64,000 nucleotides of DNA from positions 806,001-870,000 of the forward strand of contig NZ_UNRA01000001.1 of the NCBI RefSeq assembly GCF_900537075.1, read 5' to 3'. The translations under genes were made by a program, and so were the position numbers. Positions 15,513-24,672 of the stretch are shown piece after piece. The notes below the pieces were generated by a model. That model searched no databases. It saw only the letters and a program-made list of their open reading frames with translations, and was not told the origin of the DNA. Every line of letters starts with the position of its first letter. The first letter of the stretch is position 1. Origin of the DNA: Tropicibacter sp. Alg240-R139 (GTDB lineage Bacteria; Pseudomonadota; Alphaproteobacteria; Rhodobacterales; Rhodobacteraceae).

Positions 15513-16499
15513 GTGTCAAGAGAACGTCTGAGTGTTGTTGTTACGCGACGGTTGCCCGAAGCGGTTGAAACCCGGCTCAGCGAGTTGTTCGATGTGCGCT
15601 TGCGCGACGACGACACGCCTATGACGAGATCCCAATTGGTCGAGGCGGTGCAGGATGCCGATGTTCTGGTGCCCACGGTGACCGACACGATCGACGCGGG
15701 TTTGATCGGGCAAGCCGGAGAGCGGTTGAAGCTGATCGCGAATTATGGCGCTGGTGTCGATCACATCGATGTCGAAACTGCCCGCCGCCGGGGTGTGCTG
15801 ATATCGAACACGCCCGGTGTTCTGACCGATGATACCGCCGACATGACATTGGCCTTGATTCTATCAGTCACCCGCCGCCTGCCCGAGGGCATGGGGACCA
15901 TGCAAAAAGGCGATTGGGATGGTTGGGCACCAACGGCATTTCTGGGGGGGCGTCTTGGAGGCCGCCGCCTTGGGATATTGGGCATGGGCCGCATTGGGCA
16001 AGCCGTAGCCCGGCGCGCGGCGGCGTTTGGAATGCAGGTCCACTATCATAACCGCCGCCGTTTGCGCCCCGAAATTGAACGCGAGCTAGAGGCGACCTAT
16101 TGGGAAAGCCTGGATCAAATGGTGGCGCGGATGGACATCCTGTCGATCCACTGCCCTTCGACCCCCAGCACATTTCATCTGATGAACGCGCGTCGTCTTA
16201 AGCTGGTGAAACCGACCGGTGTTATCGTAAACACCTCGCGCGGCGAAGTGATTGACGAAAATGCGCTCACGCGTATGGTCCGTAACGGTGAAATCGCAGG
16301 CGCGGGTCTGGACGTTTACGAGCACGGCACAGATGTGAACCCACGACTGCGCGAACTGCCCAACGTGGTGCTCCTGCCGCACATGGGTTCGGCCACCATC
16401 GAGGGGCGGATCGAGATGGGCGAAAAGGTCATCATCAACATCAAGACCTTCGAAGACGGCCACCGCCCGCCGGATCAGGTCGTACCTGCGATGCTGTGA
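15513..16499 (+). CDS. D-2-hydroxyacid dehydrogenase (glyoxylate reductase-like)
   Basis: A 328-residue NAD(P)-dependent dehydrogenase of D-2-hydroxy acids. The nucleotide motif GMGRIG lies at 157-162, and HNRRR after the second strand suggests preference for NADP. Catalytic residues are R243 (NTSRGEV), E270 (GLDVYE) and H290 (LLPHMGSAT). The start is GTG at 15513 after GGGAGAGCGG. Typical roles are glyoxylate or hydroxypyruvate reduction, but specificity cannot be fixed. It runs to within 2 bases of the convergent M23 peptidase gene, with no visible terminator between them. Confidence 0.85.
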   Translation: MSRERLSVVVTRRLPEAVETRLSELFDVRLRDDDTPMTRSQLVEAVQDADVLVPTVTDTIDAGLIGQAGERLKLIANYGAGVDHIDVETARRRGVLISNTPGVLTDDTADMTLALILSVTRRLPEGMGTMQKGDWDGWAPTAFLGGRLGGRRLGILGMGRIGQAVARRAAAFGMQVHYHNRRRLRPEIERELEATYWESLDQMVARMDILSIHCPSTPSTFHLMNARRLKLVKPTGVIVNTSRGEVIDENALTRMVRNGEIAGAGLDVYEHGTDVNPRLRELPNVVLLPHMGSATIEGRIEMGEKVIINIKTFEDGHRPPDQVVPAML

Positions 16500-16501
16500 C
16501 C

Positions 16502-17125
16502 TCAGTTACAGGGCGCAGGATAGGTCAGGGTTCCTGTTCGGTATGTTGGTCCGGGTCGAAAACAAGTGACACGCCCCGGCCCATCCGCCCAATAGCGGTG
16601 CGGGTTAACGGCCGACCGACCGTCGATCAGAAATCGGACGTGCCCCCAATAGCTGCCTTTCGCACCGGATCGCCATTTTCGCCCCAATTGAAAATGAAGA
16701 TGCCGGATGCCTACGACGCAATCAAAAGTCCCGTGGTTGTCGCCCAGGAACGCGATGGGTTGCCCGCGCTTAACCTTTTGCCCAGGTTTGACTGACACGC
16801 TGCCCAGATGACCATAAGCTGCTATCAGCGCCTTGCCATCGAACCCAAGCCCATGGTCAATCACGATGGTTGGTCCCCAGCATTCAGCAATTTCCACATC
16901 ACGCACGACCCCATCAGCAGCGGCGATGACAGCCATTCCGTTGCGCCCGCTGATGTCGATCCCTTGATGCCTCTCGATTCGCGGCAATTGGTTCGCGCCC
17001 CACATGCTGTGAAAGTCCGAAATGATCTGGGGCGCTTTTGCGGGCAGTGTTATGTCGGCGGACTGTAGGTCGCTTCCAAAGAGCGCGAAGGCAATGGTCG
17101 ACAAGATATAGGCGACGCACTTCAT
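16502..17125 (-). CDS. Exported M23-family (LytM-like) peptidase
   Basis: A 207-residue secreted protein with a signal peptide (about 1-22) and a complete LytM metallopeptidase site: HQGID (H53, D57), GHLG (H106) and HLHF (H142, H144). Enzymes with this set cut peptidoglycan cross-bridges. The start at 17123-17125 is chosen because AAGGA lies 7 bases before it; the frame extends 20 codons further without a better site. Several cysteines occur in the C-terminal part. It points away from the gamma-glutamyltransferase gene. A role in wall turnover is inferred. Confidence 0.85.
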   Translation of the reverse strand: MKCVAYILSTIAFALFGSDLQSADITLPAKAPQIISDFHSMWGANQLPRIERHQGIDISGRNGMAVIAAADGVVRDVEIAECWGPTIVIDHGLGFDGKALIAAYGHLGSVSVKPGQKVKRGQPIAFLGDNHGTFDCVVGIRHLHFQLGRKWRSGAKGSYWGHVRFLIDGRSAVNPHRYWADGPGRVTCFRPGPTYRTGTLTYPAPCN

Positions 17126-17260
17126 CTTATTTCCTTGTTTGGTACCGACATGAGAGACATTCAGCCGATGTTTTGCGAACATCACAGATGGAACTTGGCG
17201 AAGATTAAAATAGGCTTAGGATCAGGGGTCTAAGTGAATTTTCACGCCGGAGGATTTGAA

Positions 17261-19090
17261 ATGCGCAAATTGGTTAAAGCGGGGCTTCTGGTCTCGGTCG
17301 TTCTTTTTGTTCCCGTGGCGCAGGCGCAAGAGGCCGCTGATGCTGTCGCCCCCGAGGCCGCGACTTCGGGCCAGGTGCAAACTTCGGGCCAGGTGCAAAC
17401 TTCGGGCCAGGTGCAAACTCTCTCGGATGCAGCCCGCGCGGCTTTGGCGGCCAAGGATGCAGGTCAGGCGGTCGAAGCCGAGCGCTGGATGGTGGCGGCT
17501 GCCAACCCGCTGGCGGTCGAGGCCGGGGCCATGGTGCTGCGAAATGGTGGTACGGCTGCGGATGCAATGGTGGCTGTGCAGATCGTTTTGGGACTGGTCG
17601 AGCCTCAATCCTCGGGTCTTGGTGGGGGAGCCTTTTTGGTTTGGTACGACGCCGCCTCGCAGAGCTTGACTACACTGGACGGCCGCGAAACCGCGCCCTT
17701 GGCGGCAACGCCACGACTGTTTCAAGAAGACTCGGGCGAGCCGCTGAAGTTCTTTGATGCTGTTGTTGGTGGGCGTTCTGTTGGTACGCCCGGCACGCCC
17801 GCGCTGTTGGAAGAGGCGCATCGCCGTTGGGGGCAGTCGCCATGGCCTTCGCTATTTGACGCCGGGATCGCATTGGCAGAGCAGGGCTTTCACGCCTCGC
17901 CCCGTCTGGCCGGTCTGGTCGGGCGTGATGCCGAGCGTTTGGCACGGTTCCCCGCGACAGCCGACTATTTCCTGCCCGGTGGCGCGCCGTTGACTGAAGG
18001 TGACGTGCTGACAAATTCGGCGTACGCCGAAACACTGCGCAGATTGGCCGCGCAAGGCGCGGACGGGTTCTATTCCGGTCCGATTGCCGCTGATATCGTG
18101 GCCACAGTTCGAAATGCCGAGGGCAATCCCGGAGTGTTGTCGCAAATCGATCTCGCACTTTATCAGGTCAAAGAACGTGATGCCGTTTGTGCGGCTTACC
18201 GCGCCTATGATGTTTGCGGCATGGGCCCACCGTCGTCTGGAGCGCTGACAGTGGGGCAGATCCTGGGGATGCTGGACAACTATGATCTGGCAAAGTTGGG
18301 TTCTGAAAACCCGGAAAGTTGGCGATTGATTGGTGATGCCTCGCGTTTGGCGTTTGCCGATCGGGGCCGCTATATGGCCGACAGCGACTATGTCCCGATG
18401 CCGACTGCTGGGTTGGTGGAACGGGACTATCTGGCCGAGCGGGCCAGGCTTTTGACTGGCGACGATGCGCTGCCAGAAGTGACGCCCGGGAACCCAGAGT
18501 TTGATCATGCTCTGAACTGGGCGGACGACGAGGCGATCGAGCTGCCTTCAACCTCGCACATCTCGATTGTGGATCAGTACGGCAATGTCTTGTCGATGAC
18601 GACGACAATCGAAAACGCCTTTGGTTCGCGCTTGATGACAAATGGTTTTCTGCTGAACAACGAGCTGACCGATTTCTCGTTCCGCAGCCATCGCGACGGC
18701 GTGCCGATTGCCAATCGGTTAGAGCCGGGCAAACGTCCGCGCTCGTCCATGAGCCCGACGATTGTGATGCAGGACGGCGCGCCTGTGCTTGCCATCGGCT
18801 CGCCTGGGGGCAGCCGGATCATTGGTTATGTGGCAACCGCCATTGTTGGCTGGGCGGATTGGGGTATGGATGTTCAACAAGCACTGTCGGCCCCTCATTT
18901 GGTCAATCGTTTTGGCACCTATGACATCGAGCAGGGTACAGACGCCCAGGCTCTGCAATCGCCGCTGGAAGAGATGGGATACAAGGTAAATCTGCGCGAT
19001 CTGACATCCGGTTTGCACGCCATCGAGATCGGGGCGACATTGAAAGGTGGGGCAGATCCCCGGCGAGAAGGGATCGCTTTGGGAGAATGA
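17261..19090 (+). CDS. ggt: Gamma-glutamyltransferase
   Basis: A 609-residue periplasmic enzyme that splits gamma-glutamyl bonds, for example in glutathione. It is made as a precursor that cuts itself before a threonine: T431 in PSTSHIS is that residue, and SMTTTIENAFGS and GSPGGSRII mark the small-subunit active site. The signal peptide is residues 1-22. The ATG at 17261 follows GGAGG; the earlier GTG is not needed. Residues 35-52 are three copies of TSGQVQ, coded by exact 18-bp repeats, which lengthen the linker after the signal peptide. A low-temperature or salt adaptation role for the linker cannot be judged. Confidence 0.93.
   Translation: MRKLVKAGLLVSVVLFVPVAQAQEAADAVAPEAATSGQVQTSGQVQTSGQVQTLSDAARAALAAKDAGQAVEAERWMVAAANPLAVEAGAMVLRNGGTAADAMVAVQIVLGLVEPQSSGLGGGAFLVWYDAASQSLTTLDGRETAPLAATPRLFQEDSGEPLKFFDAVVGGRSVGTPGTPALLEEAHRRWGQSPWPSLFDAGIALAEQGFHASPRLAGLVGRDAERLARFPATADYFLPGGAPLTEGDVLTNSAYAETLRRLAAQGADGFYSGPIAADIVATVRNAEGNPGVLSQIDLALYQVKERDAVCAAYRAYDVCGMGPPSSGALTVGQILGMLDNYDLAKLGSENPESWRLIGDASRLAFADRGRYMADSDYVPMPTAGLVERDYLAERARLLTGDDALPEVTPGNPEFDHALNWADDEAIELPSTSHISIVDQYGNVLSMTTTIENAFGSRLMTNGFLLNNELTDFSFRSHRDGVPIANRLEPGKRPRSSMSPTIVMQDGAPVLAIGSPGGSRIIGYVATAIVGWADWGMDVQQALSAPHLVNRFGTYDIEQGTDAQALQSPLEEMGYKVNLRDLTSGLHAIEIGATLKGGADPRREGIALGE
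17363..17416 (+). repeat. Three exact 18-bp tandem repeats in ggt
   Basis: The unit ACTTCGGGCCAGGTGCAA occurs at 17363-17380, 17381-17398 and 17399-17416 without a mismatch. It codes for TSGQVQ and stays in frame, so copy number can change by slippage without breaking the gene. Confidence 0.9.
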
Positions 19091-19151
19091 GTTGAGATTG
19101 TTGACTTGACAACTACATTGCGTATTGTCGCGTCAAACGAGGGAGCGAGAC

Positions 19152-20555
19152 ATGGTCCAAGCGACAGCATTGCCACGCAATGAAACCGGGATCGAAACGG
19201 TTGTTGGCATTCTGAAACAGCAATTCGGAGACCGGCTGCAAACCGGGGCGTCGGTGCGCGAACAACATGGCCACACCACCACCTGGATCGAAAACCAGTC
19301 ACCTGACGCCGTGGTCTTTCCGCAGTCCACCGAAGAAGTAGCAGAGATCGTCAAGACCTGCGCACTGCACAAGGTGCCGGTCATCCCGTTCGGCACCGGC
19401 ACTTCGCTTGAAGGGCATGTGAATGCGCCCGCAGGCGGGATCTCGGTCGATGTGAGCCAGATGAACAAGATTTTGACCGTCAACAGTAGCGATCTTGATT
19501 GCGTTGTGCAGCCGGGGGTGACCCGTGAGGATCTGAACACCAACTTGCGTGATCAGGGGCTGTTCTTTCCCATTGATCCCGGCGCCAACGCCTCGCTTGG
19601 TGGTATGACAGCGACGCGCGCTTCGGGCACCAACGCGGTGCGCTACGGCACCATGAAGGACAACGTTGTTGCAGTAGAAGCGGTCATGCCGGACGGGCAG
19701 GTGATCCGCACCGCGCAGCGGGCCAAGAAATCGTCTGCGGGGTATGACCTGACCCGCCTGTTGGTGGGGTCCGAGGGAACGCTGGGCCTGATCACCGAGA
19801 TTACATTGCGCCTGCAAGGTATCCCCGAGGCGATAAGCTCCGCACGGTGTTCTTTTCCGTCGGTCGACGCCGCCTGCCAGGCAGTGATGATGACCATTCA
19901 GTACGGCATTCCGGTGGCCCGGATAGAGCTGTTGGATGCCCTGTCGGTCAAGGCGGCGAATGACTATTCAAAGCTGACCCTGCCTGAAACGCCGCTCTTG
20001 CTATTGGAGTTTCACGGGTCCGAGGCGGGCGTGGTCGAACAGGCAGAAACCTTTGGACAGATCGCCGAAGAGTTCGGTGGCAACGATTTTGCGTCGACCA
20101 CTTCGACTGAAGAACGCAGCAAGCTGTGGCAGGCACGGCACGACATGTATTGGGCCTCTCTTGGGTTGCGCCCCGGCGCCAGCGGGATTTCAACGGACGT
20201 CTGCGTGCCAATCTCTCGTTTGGCCGAATGCGTGACAAGCGCACAGGAAAAGGCCGCCGATCTGGGATTGGTGGCCCCGACCGTGGGCCACGTGGGCGAC
20301 GGAAACTTTCACACGTTGCTGCTGATCGATATGAAAAACGCCGACGAGGTCACCAAGGCCGAAGAGTTCGTGAGCTGGCTGAACGACATGGCTATCTCGA
20401 TGGATGGCACCTGCACCGGCGAGCATGGAATCGGTCAGGGCAAGCGTCCCTATCTGGTCAAGGAACTTGGGGTCGCGACCACCTATATGCGCGCGATCAA
20501 AACGGCGCTGGACCCCGACAACATCATGAACCCGGGGAAAATCCTGCCCGACTAA
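19152..20555 (+). CDS. FAD-linked D-lactate dehydrogenase-type oxidase
   Basis: A 467-residue FAD enzyme of the GlcD/Dld family. The FAD domain (about 40-175) shows PFGTGTSLEGHV and PGANASLGGMTATRASG. The C-terminal domain holds the substrate-side metal motif VGHVGDGNFH and the signature TGEHGIGQGK. Such enzymes oxidise D-lactate or related D-2-hydroxy acids and pass electrons to cytochrome c or quinone. There is no signal peptide. ATG 19152 follows GAGGGAG. No iron-sulfur partner gene is adjacent, which argues for the single-subunit cytochrome-type enzyme and not for glycolate oxidase. Confidence 0.87.
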   Translation: MVQATALPRNETGIETVVGILKQQFGDRLQTGASVREQHGHTTTWIENQSPDAVVFPQSTEEVAEIVKTCALHKVPVIPFGTGTSLEGHVNAPAGGISVDVSQMNKILTVNSSDLDCVVQPGVTREDLNTNLRDQGLFFPIDPGANASLGGMTATRASGTNAVRYGTMKDNVVAVEAVMPDGQVIRTAQRAKKSSAGYDLTRLLVGSEGTLGLITEITLRLQGIPEAISSARCSFPSVDAACQAVMMTIQYGIPVARIELLDALSVKAANDYSKLTLPETPLLLLEFHGSEAGVVEQAETFGQIAEEFGGNDFASTTSTEERSKLWQARHDMYWASLGLRPGASGISTDVCVPISRLAECVTSAQEKAADLGLVAPTVGHVGDGNFHTLLLIDMKNADEVTKAEEFVSWLNDMAISMDGTCTGEHGIGQGKRPYLVKELGVATTYMRAIKTALDPDNIMNPGKILPD

Positions 20556-20650
20556 GGCAAATGTCACATTTTCACCCGGTTTTGCCAAAGCCATGTCAAA
20601 ATTCTCGCGCAGGTTGATCCCATCTGATCACCTTGTGCGAGTATTTTTTG

Positions 20651-21922
20651 ATGAGCATTGCGAACACCGTTGGGTTTGTTGCTGTGTGTGGCGCGGTTGC
20701 GATTGGCGTTGACGTCTTTACGCAATCCAAGAAAGCCGAAGGCGCATTTGGGGCCTCCGCGTATCTTCATACTTTGAATGACCGATATGCGGCCTTGTTG
20801 GACGACCGATATGCGGCCAAAGCGGAATCCGATCGGCAGGATCGTTGGGCCGCTGGTGGTCAGGGCTTCATGCCGACCGCGCCAGAGGCGTGGACGAGCT
20901 ACAGCTTCGCCCAGTACGAAGAAGCTCCTGTCATAAAGGCGTTGAGCTTCAAGCCCACGCCGGTGGCCAATACGCTTTCTACAGCGGACGTCTACACCGC
21001 AGAGCGCAGCGGTAACGCCGCAAAGGCGCGTATCTTGGACCGCACCGGGCGTGTCTACAGTGGCGCTGGGCCAAACGGAATCGAAACTCTGTGGTTCGAC
21101 ATCACCTTCAAACCCAAGGCGCAACGAAACACCATGGCAGGCCTTGCGATGGGCAACATGATGGCCTTTTCCAAAGGTATGGAGCAGACCGAAGGTTACG
21201 CCGTTTTCGATGGGGTCGGCTTTGTCGAAGTTTCTCGCAGCATGTTGGACCCAACAGACGAGCCGCTGGAATACCGAAACCTTGTCGGGCGCATCGGGTT
21301 TGACGAAGAAGTGGTGATCCGACTGCGCACCGATGCCAGCGATGAAACGATCCGTCGGTTCTTGGGCAGTTTGGACTATGCGGCCTTGAATGCCGTCTTG
21401 GCACATCCCGTCGCCGCTGTCGGGGCGGGATATGTTGTCGGGTCTGACAAACAGATCGTGCGGGCCGAGCAAATGGACGACCTGTACCGCAAGGCGTCGA
21501 ACATGCAGACCAAGATCTCGATGGAGAAGATCGAGAATATGGATATGGGGGCCTTGATGGTGAACACCTTTGCGTCGGGCTTTAACACAGACGGGGTTGT
21601 CGACATCACGGGTGGTGCTGTGTTTGAAAACCAGGATCTGTTGCAGATTGGGTATGGCAATGCCGTCTCAAGCCTATTTGAGTTGGACCGGCGCAGGGCC
21701 GAAGGTGCACCATCGGCCAAGGAACCTGATACCCGTCAGGCGGCAGTTGAACCGGTAAAAGACAAACCAGGGATGCTATCAGGCCTGATGGACAGCTTGC
21801 AGTCCACGGGGGGAACGCAGGTCGAAAAGCCGGTTGAGGTGCGCGTCAACAAGGGTGGATTCAGCGGATCAAACTGCGTCATGCAGGGCGCAGTCAAACG
21901 CTGTAAAATCGTACAGAACTGA
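20651..21922 (+). CDS. Uncharacterised membrane-anchored protein (423 aa)
   Basis: I do not recognise this family. Residues about 4-23 form one hydrophobic segment (NTVGFVAVCGAVAIGV), so it is probably anchored in the inner membrane with the rest outside. The body is mixed charge without obvious catalytic motifs. The last 25 residues carry two cysteines (SNCVMQ and KRCKIVQN) that could form a disulfide. The ATG at 20651 is chosen over a TTG 18 bases upstream; neither has a strong ribosome binding site. A terminator follows, so it is probably a single-gene unit. Confidence 0.75.
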   Translation: MSIANTVGFVAVCGAVAIGVDVFTQSKKAEGAFGASAYLHTLNDRYAALLDDRYAAKAESDRQDRWAAGGQGFMPTAPEAWTSYSFAQYEEAPVIKALSFKPTPVANTLSTADVYTAERSGNAAKARILDRTGRVYSGAGPNGIETLWFDITFKPKAQRNTMAGLAMGNMMAFSKGMEQTEGYAVFDGVGFVEVSRSMLDPTDEPLEYRNLVGRIGFDEEVVIRLRTDASDETIRRFLGSLDYAALNAVLAHPVAAVGAGYVVGSDKQIVRAEQMDDLYRKASNMQTKISMEKIENMDMGALMVNTFASGFNTDGVVDITGGAVFENQDLLQIGYGNAVSSLFELDRRRAEGAPSAKEPDTRQAAVEPVKDKPGMLSGLMDSLQSTGGTQVEKPVEVRVNKGGFSGSNCVMQGAVKRCKIVQN

Positions 21923-21946
21923 ACCCGAAAAGGAGAAACCGACAGC

Positions 21947-21971
21947 CGACACCCGCAGGGCGTCGTTTTTT
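21947..21971 (+). terminator. Rho-independent terminator
   Basis: CGACACCC (21947-21954) pairs with GGGCGTCG (21958-21965) at seven of eight positions over a 3-base loop, followed by six Ts. It closes the unknown gene ending at 21922. Confidence 0.65.
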
Positions 21972-22057
21972 CCTTATCACAGGTCGGAGGACTGTCGCGC
22001 CCGAGCTTGGCTTTCCGTCATATGGAGGCAGCTAAATTCAAGGGGAGTCGCCCGGAT

Positions 22058-24568
22058 ATGAAAACCCAAGTCAAAGCACTGGTCGTCGGCGGTGGTGCCG
22101 TCGGAACTTCGATTGCCTACCACCTGGCCAAGGCGGGCTGGGACGATGTCATGCTGATCGAGCGGGACGAGCTGACGTCCGGCTCGACTTGGCACGCGGC
22201 TGGTCTGCTGCCGCTCTTTAACATGAGCTATGCCACCACGCACATCCACAAATACTCGGTCGATTTCTACAAGCAGCTGGAAGAAGAGACCGGCCTGAAT
22301 GCGGGCTTTGCCGTTGTGGGCAATCTGCGCATGGCGCAGACGCAAGAGCGTATGGACGAATATATGCTCTATGCGTCCACCGCCGAAACCTGCGATGTGG
22401 CTTACGAGTGGCTCTCCCCCGATCAGATCAAAGAACGCTGGCCGCTGATCGAAACCGGAGATCTGAAAGGTGCGATCTATCACACCGAAGACGGTTACAT
22501 TAACCCCGCCGACGTGACACAGGCGATGGCCAAAGGCGCGCGTCAGCGCGGCGTCGACATCGTGCGCAAGCTGCAGGCCGATTCTTTCCACTGGACTGGC
22601 ACGCATTGGGAAGTCACCTGCACCAAAATGGTCGAGAAGGGCGGCAATCTGATCCCGTCCGACGAGCAGGTGGTGATCACAGCCGAACACGTCGTGACTG
22701 CATCGGGCAACCACGCGCAGCGCACTGCCAAAATGCTGGGCATCAAGATGCCCGCCATTCCAGTCGAGCACACATTCATCGTCATGGACAAAGATCCCGA
22801 ACTGGTCAAATGGCGCGAAGCAGGCAACCCCGAACACCCCGTTGTGCGCGACGCCGACAACGAGAGCTATGCCCGTGAAGAGCGCGGCGGCTGGATTCTC
22901 GGCATCTATGAACGTGGTGCACCTGCACAGTTCGAACACGGTGTGCCGGATAGTTTCCGCGCCGATCTGTTCCCGCTGGATCTGGATCGGATCGCGGATC
23001 AATACATGGCGATGGCCGAACGTGTGCCGTCCTGCGCCGAGAGCGGCCTGAAAGACGATTTCAACGGCCCGATCTGCTACACCCCTGACGGCAATCCGCT
23101 GGTTGGCCCCGCTCCGGGTCTACGCAACATGTGGCTGGCCGAGGGTTTCTCGTTCGGCATCACCGCTGCAGGCGGCACAGGCTACTACCTCGCGCAGATG
23201 ATGGTCGATGGCGAAGCCGAGATCGACATGGCCTCGCTCGACCCCAAGCGGTATTCCAGCAACTGGATGACCACCGAGTTCGCCGCCCGCAAGAACGAAG
23301 AGTGCTACGAGCACGTCTACATTCTGCATCACCCTGACGAAGAACGCCCCGCCGCGCGCCCGTTGCGCACCGCGCCTGCATTCGACCGTCAAAAGGCGCG
23401 TGGCGCTCAGTTCGGGTGGGTCAATGGCTGGGAACGCCCGAACTATTTCGGCCCGCTGGATGCGCCCGAGAGCTTTGATCATGACGCCCGTTCCTTCCGT
23501 CGCGGCGGCTGGTGGCAGCATGCCGTGGACGAAGCCAAGGCCATCCGCGAAGGCGTCGGCCTGATCGACGCAACCGCGTTCACCAAACATGTCGTCAAAG
23601 GCCCCGGTGCGACCCAGTTTCTGGACTGGTTCACTTGCAACAAGCTGCCAAAGGTTGGTCGTATCAACCTGACCTATGCGCTGACCAGCCACGGCACGAC
23701 CCGCACCGAATACACCATCGTGCGCAACGGCGAGAATAACTATTACCTCGTCTCTGCCGGTGCCTGGACCGAATACGACGCAGACTTCCTGCGTAAGGCA
23801 GCTGAGGACAAGATGGAGGAGTTCGGCTATATTGAGATCCAGGATGTCACCACCCAGTGGGGCGTCTTTGCCATCGCCGGGCCCAAGTCGCGTGACGTTC
23901 TGAAAGAGGTCATCAACGACGCCGATCCGTCGACAGCCCTTTCGAACAAGCGCTTCCCATGGCTGTCGGCCCGTCAGATCGAATTGGGCATGTGCCCGGT
24001 CAACGCGATCCGCGTGGCCTATACTGGTGAGCTGGGCTGGGAACTGCATCACCCGATGGAAATGCAGAACTATCTGTTCGACCTGCTGGAAAAAGCCGGT
24101 GAAAAGCACGGTATGAAGCTGGTCGGCGCACGCGCCCAAAACTGGCTGCGTCAGGAGAAGTCCTATCGCGCATTTGGCACCGAACTGGGCCGCGACGCGA
24201 CCCCGGCCGAGGCCGATCTGCCGCGCTTCATCGACTTGTCCAAAGAGTTCCACGGCAAGGACAAGATGGTCGAAACAGGCGTGCGCTTTAAATGCTGCAC
24301 CGTGTTGATCGACGGTCCTGCCGATGCAGACCCTTGGGGCCGCGAGGCGATCTATGCCGAGGATGGCGTGACCCGCCTGGGCCGTCTAACTTCGGGCGGC
24401 TATTCGGTGTCGTTCGAGAAATCTATCGGCATGGGCTATTTGCCGCCCGAACTGGCGGTCGAGGGCACCAAAGTAAAGGTCAGAATGCAGGACAAGCTTT
24501 GGGATGGCGTTGTGACCTGTGACAGCCCCTATGACCCCAAGAACGAGACCATCCGCAAGGACGGTTAA
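22058..24568 (+). CDS. Dimethylglycine/sarcosine dehydrogenase-type FAD oxidase with GcvT domain
   Basis: An 836-residue fusion. An FAD-dependent amine oxidase half (about 5-390) has the dinucleotide motif VVGGGAVGTSIAYHLA and STWHAAGL with H46, the position where FAD is covalently held in mammalian dimethylglycine dehydrogenase. A linker is followed by a glycine-cleavage T domain (about 445-830) that binds tetrahydrofolate and captures the released one-carbon unit. Roseobacters carry many paralogues for N-methylated osmolytes such as glycine betaine breakdown products. The ATG at 22058 follows AGGGGAG at 9 bases. It appears to be a single-gene unit bounded by terminators. Substrate (dimethylglycine, sarcosine or another methylamine) is not decided. 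Confidence 0.88.
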   Translation: MKTQVKALVVGGGAVGTSIAYHLAKAGWDDVMLIERDELTSGSTWHAAGLLPLFNMSYATTHIHKYSVDFYKQLEEETGLNAGFAVVGNLRMAQTQERMDEYMLYASTAETCDVAYEWLSPDQIKERWPLIETGDLKGAIYHTEDGYINPADVTQAMAKGARQRGVDIVRKLQADSFHWTGTHWEVTCTKMVEKGGNLIPSDEQVVITAEHVVTASGNHAQRTAKMLGIKMPAIPVEHTFIVMDKDPELVKWREAGNPEHPVVRDADNESYAREERGGWILGIYERGAPAQFEHGVPDSFRADLFPLDLDRIADQYMAMAERVPSCAESGLKDDFNGPICYTPDGNPLVGPAPGLRNMWLAEGFSFGITAAGGTGYYLAQMMVDGEAEIDMASLDPKRYSSNWMTTEFAARKNEECYEHVYILHHPDEERPAARPLRTAPAFDRQKARGAQFGWVNGWERPNYFGPLDAPESFDHDARSFRRGGWWQHAVDEAKAIREGVGLIDATAFTKHVVKGPGATQFLDWFTCNKLPKVGRINLTYALTSHGTTRTEYTIVRNGENNYYLVSAGAWTEYDADFLRKAAEDKMEEFGYIEIQDVTTQWGVFAIAGPKSRDVLKEVINDADPSTALSNKRFPWLSARQIELGMCPVNAIRVAYTGELGWELHHPMEMQNYLFDLLEKAGEKHGMKLVGARAQNWLRQEKSYRAFGTELGRDATPAEADLPRFIDLSKEFHGKDKMVETGVRFKCCTVLIDGPADADPWGREAIYAEDGVTRLGRLTSGGYSVSFEKSIGMGYLPPELAVEGTKVKVRMQDKLWDGVVTCDSPYDPKNETIRKDG

Positions 24569-24591
24569 GGAACTCTGCACAAGAACAAAGG

Positions 24592-24618
24592 GCCTCAGTG
24601 AAACGCTGGGGCTTTTTT
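24592..24618 (+). terminator. Rho-independent terminator
   Basis: GCCTCAG (24592-24598) pairs with CTGGGGC (24606-24612), one G-T pair included, followed by six Ts. It ends the FAD-GcvT oxidase transcript. Confidence 0.85.
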
Positions 24619-24672
24619 GGTATCCACTTGGTTCCTCTGTTCACTGCGGGTTCATGAAGTTACCCTTACGGA

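Noticed and set aside
21977-23002. 341-codon minus-strand frame opposite the FAD-GcvT oxidase
   Set aside because: Mirror of a long, clearly coding gene; no motifs or start signals.
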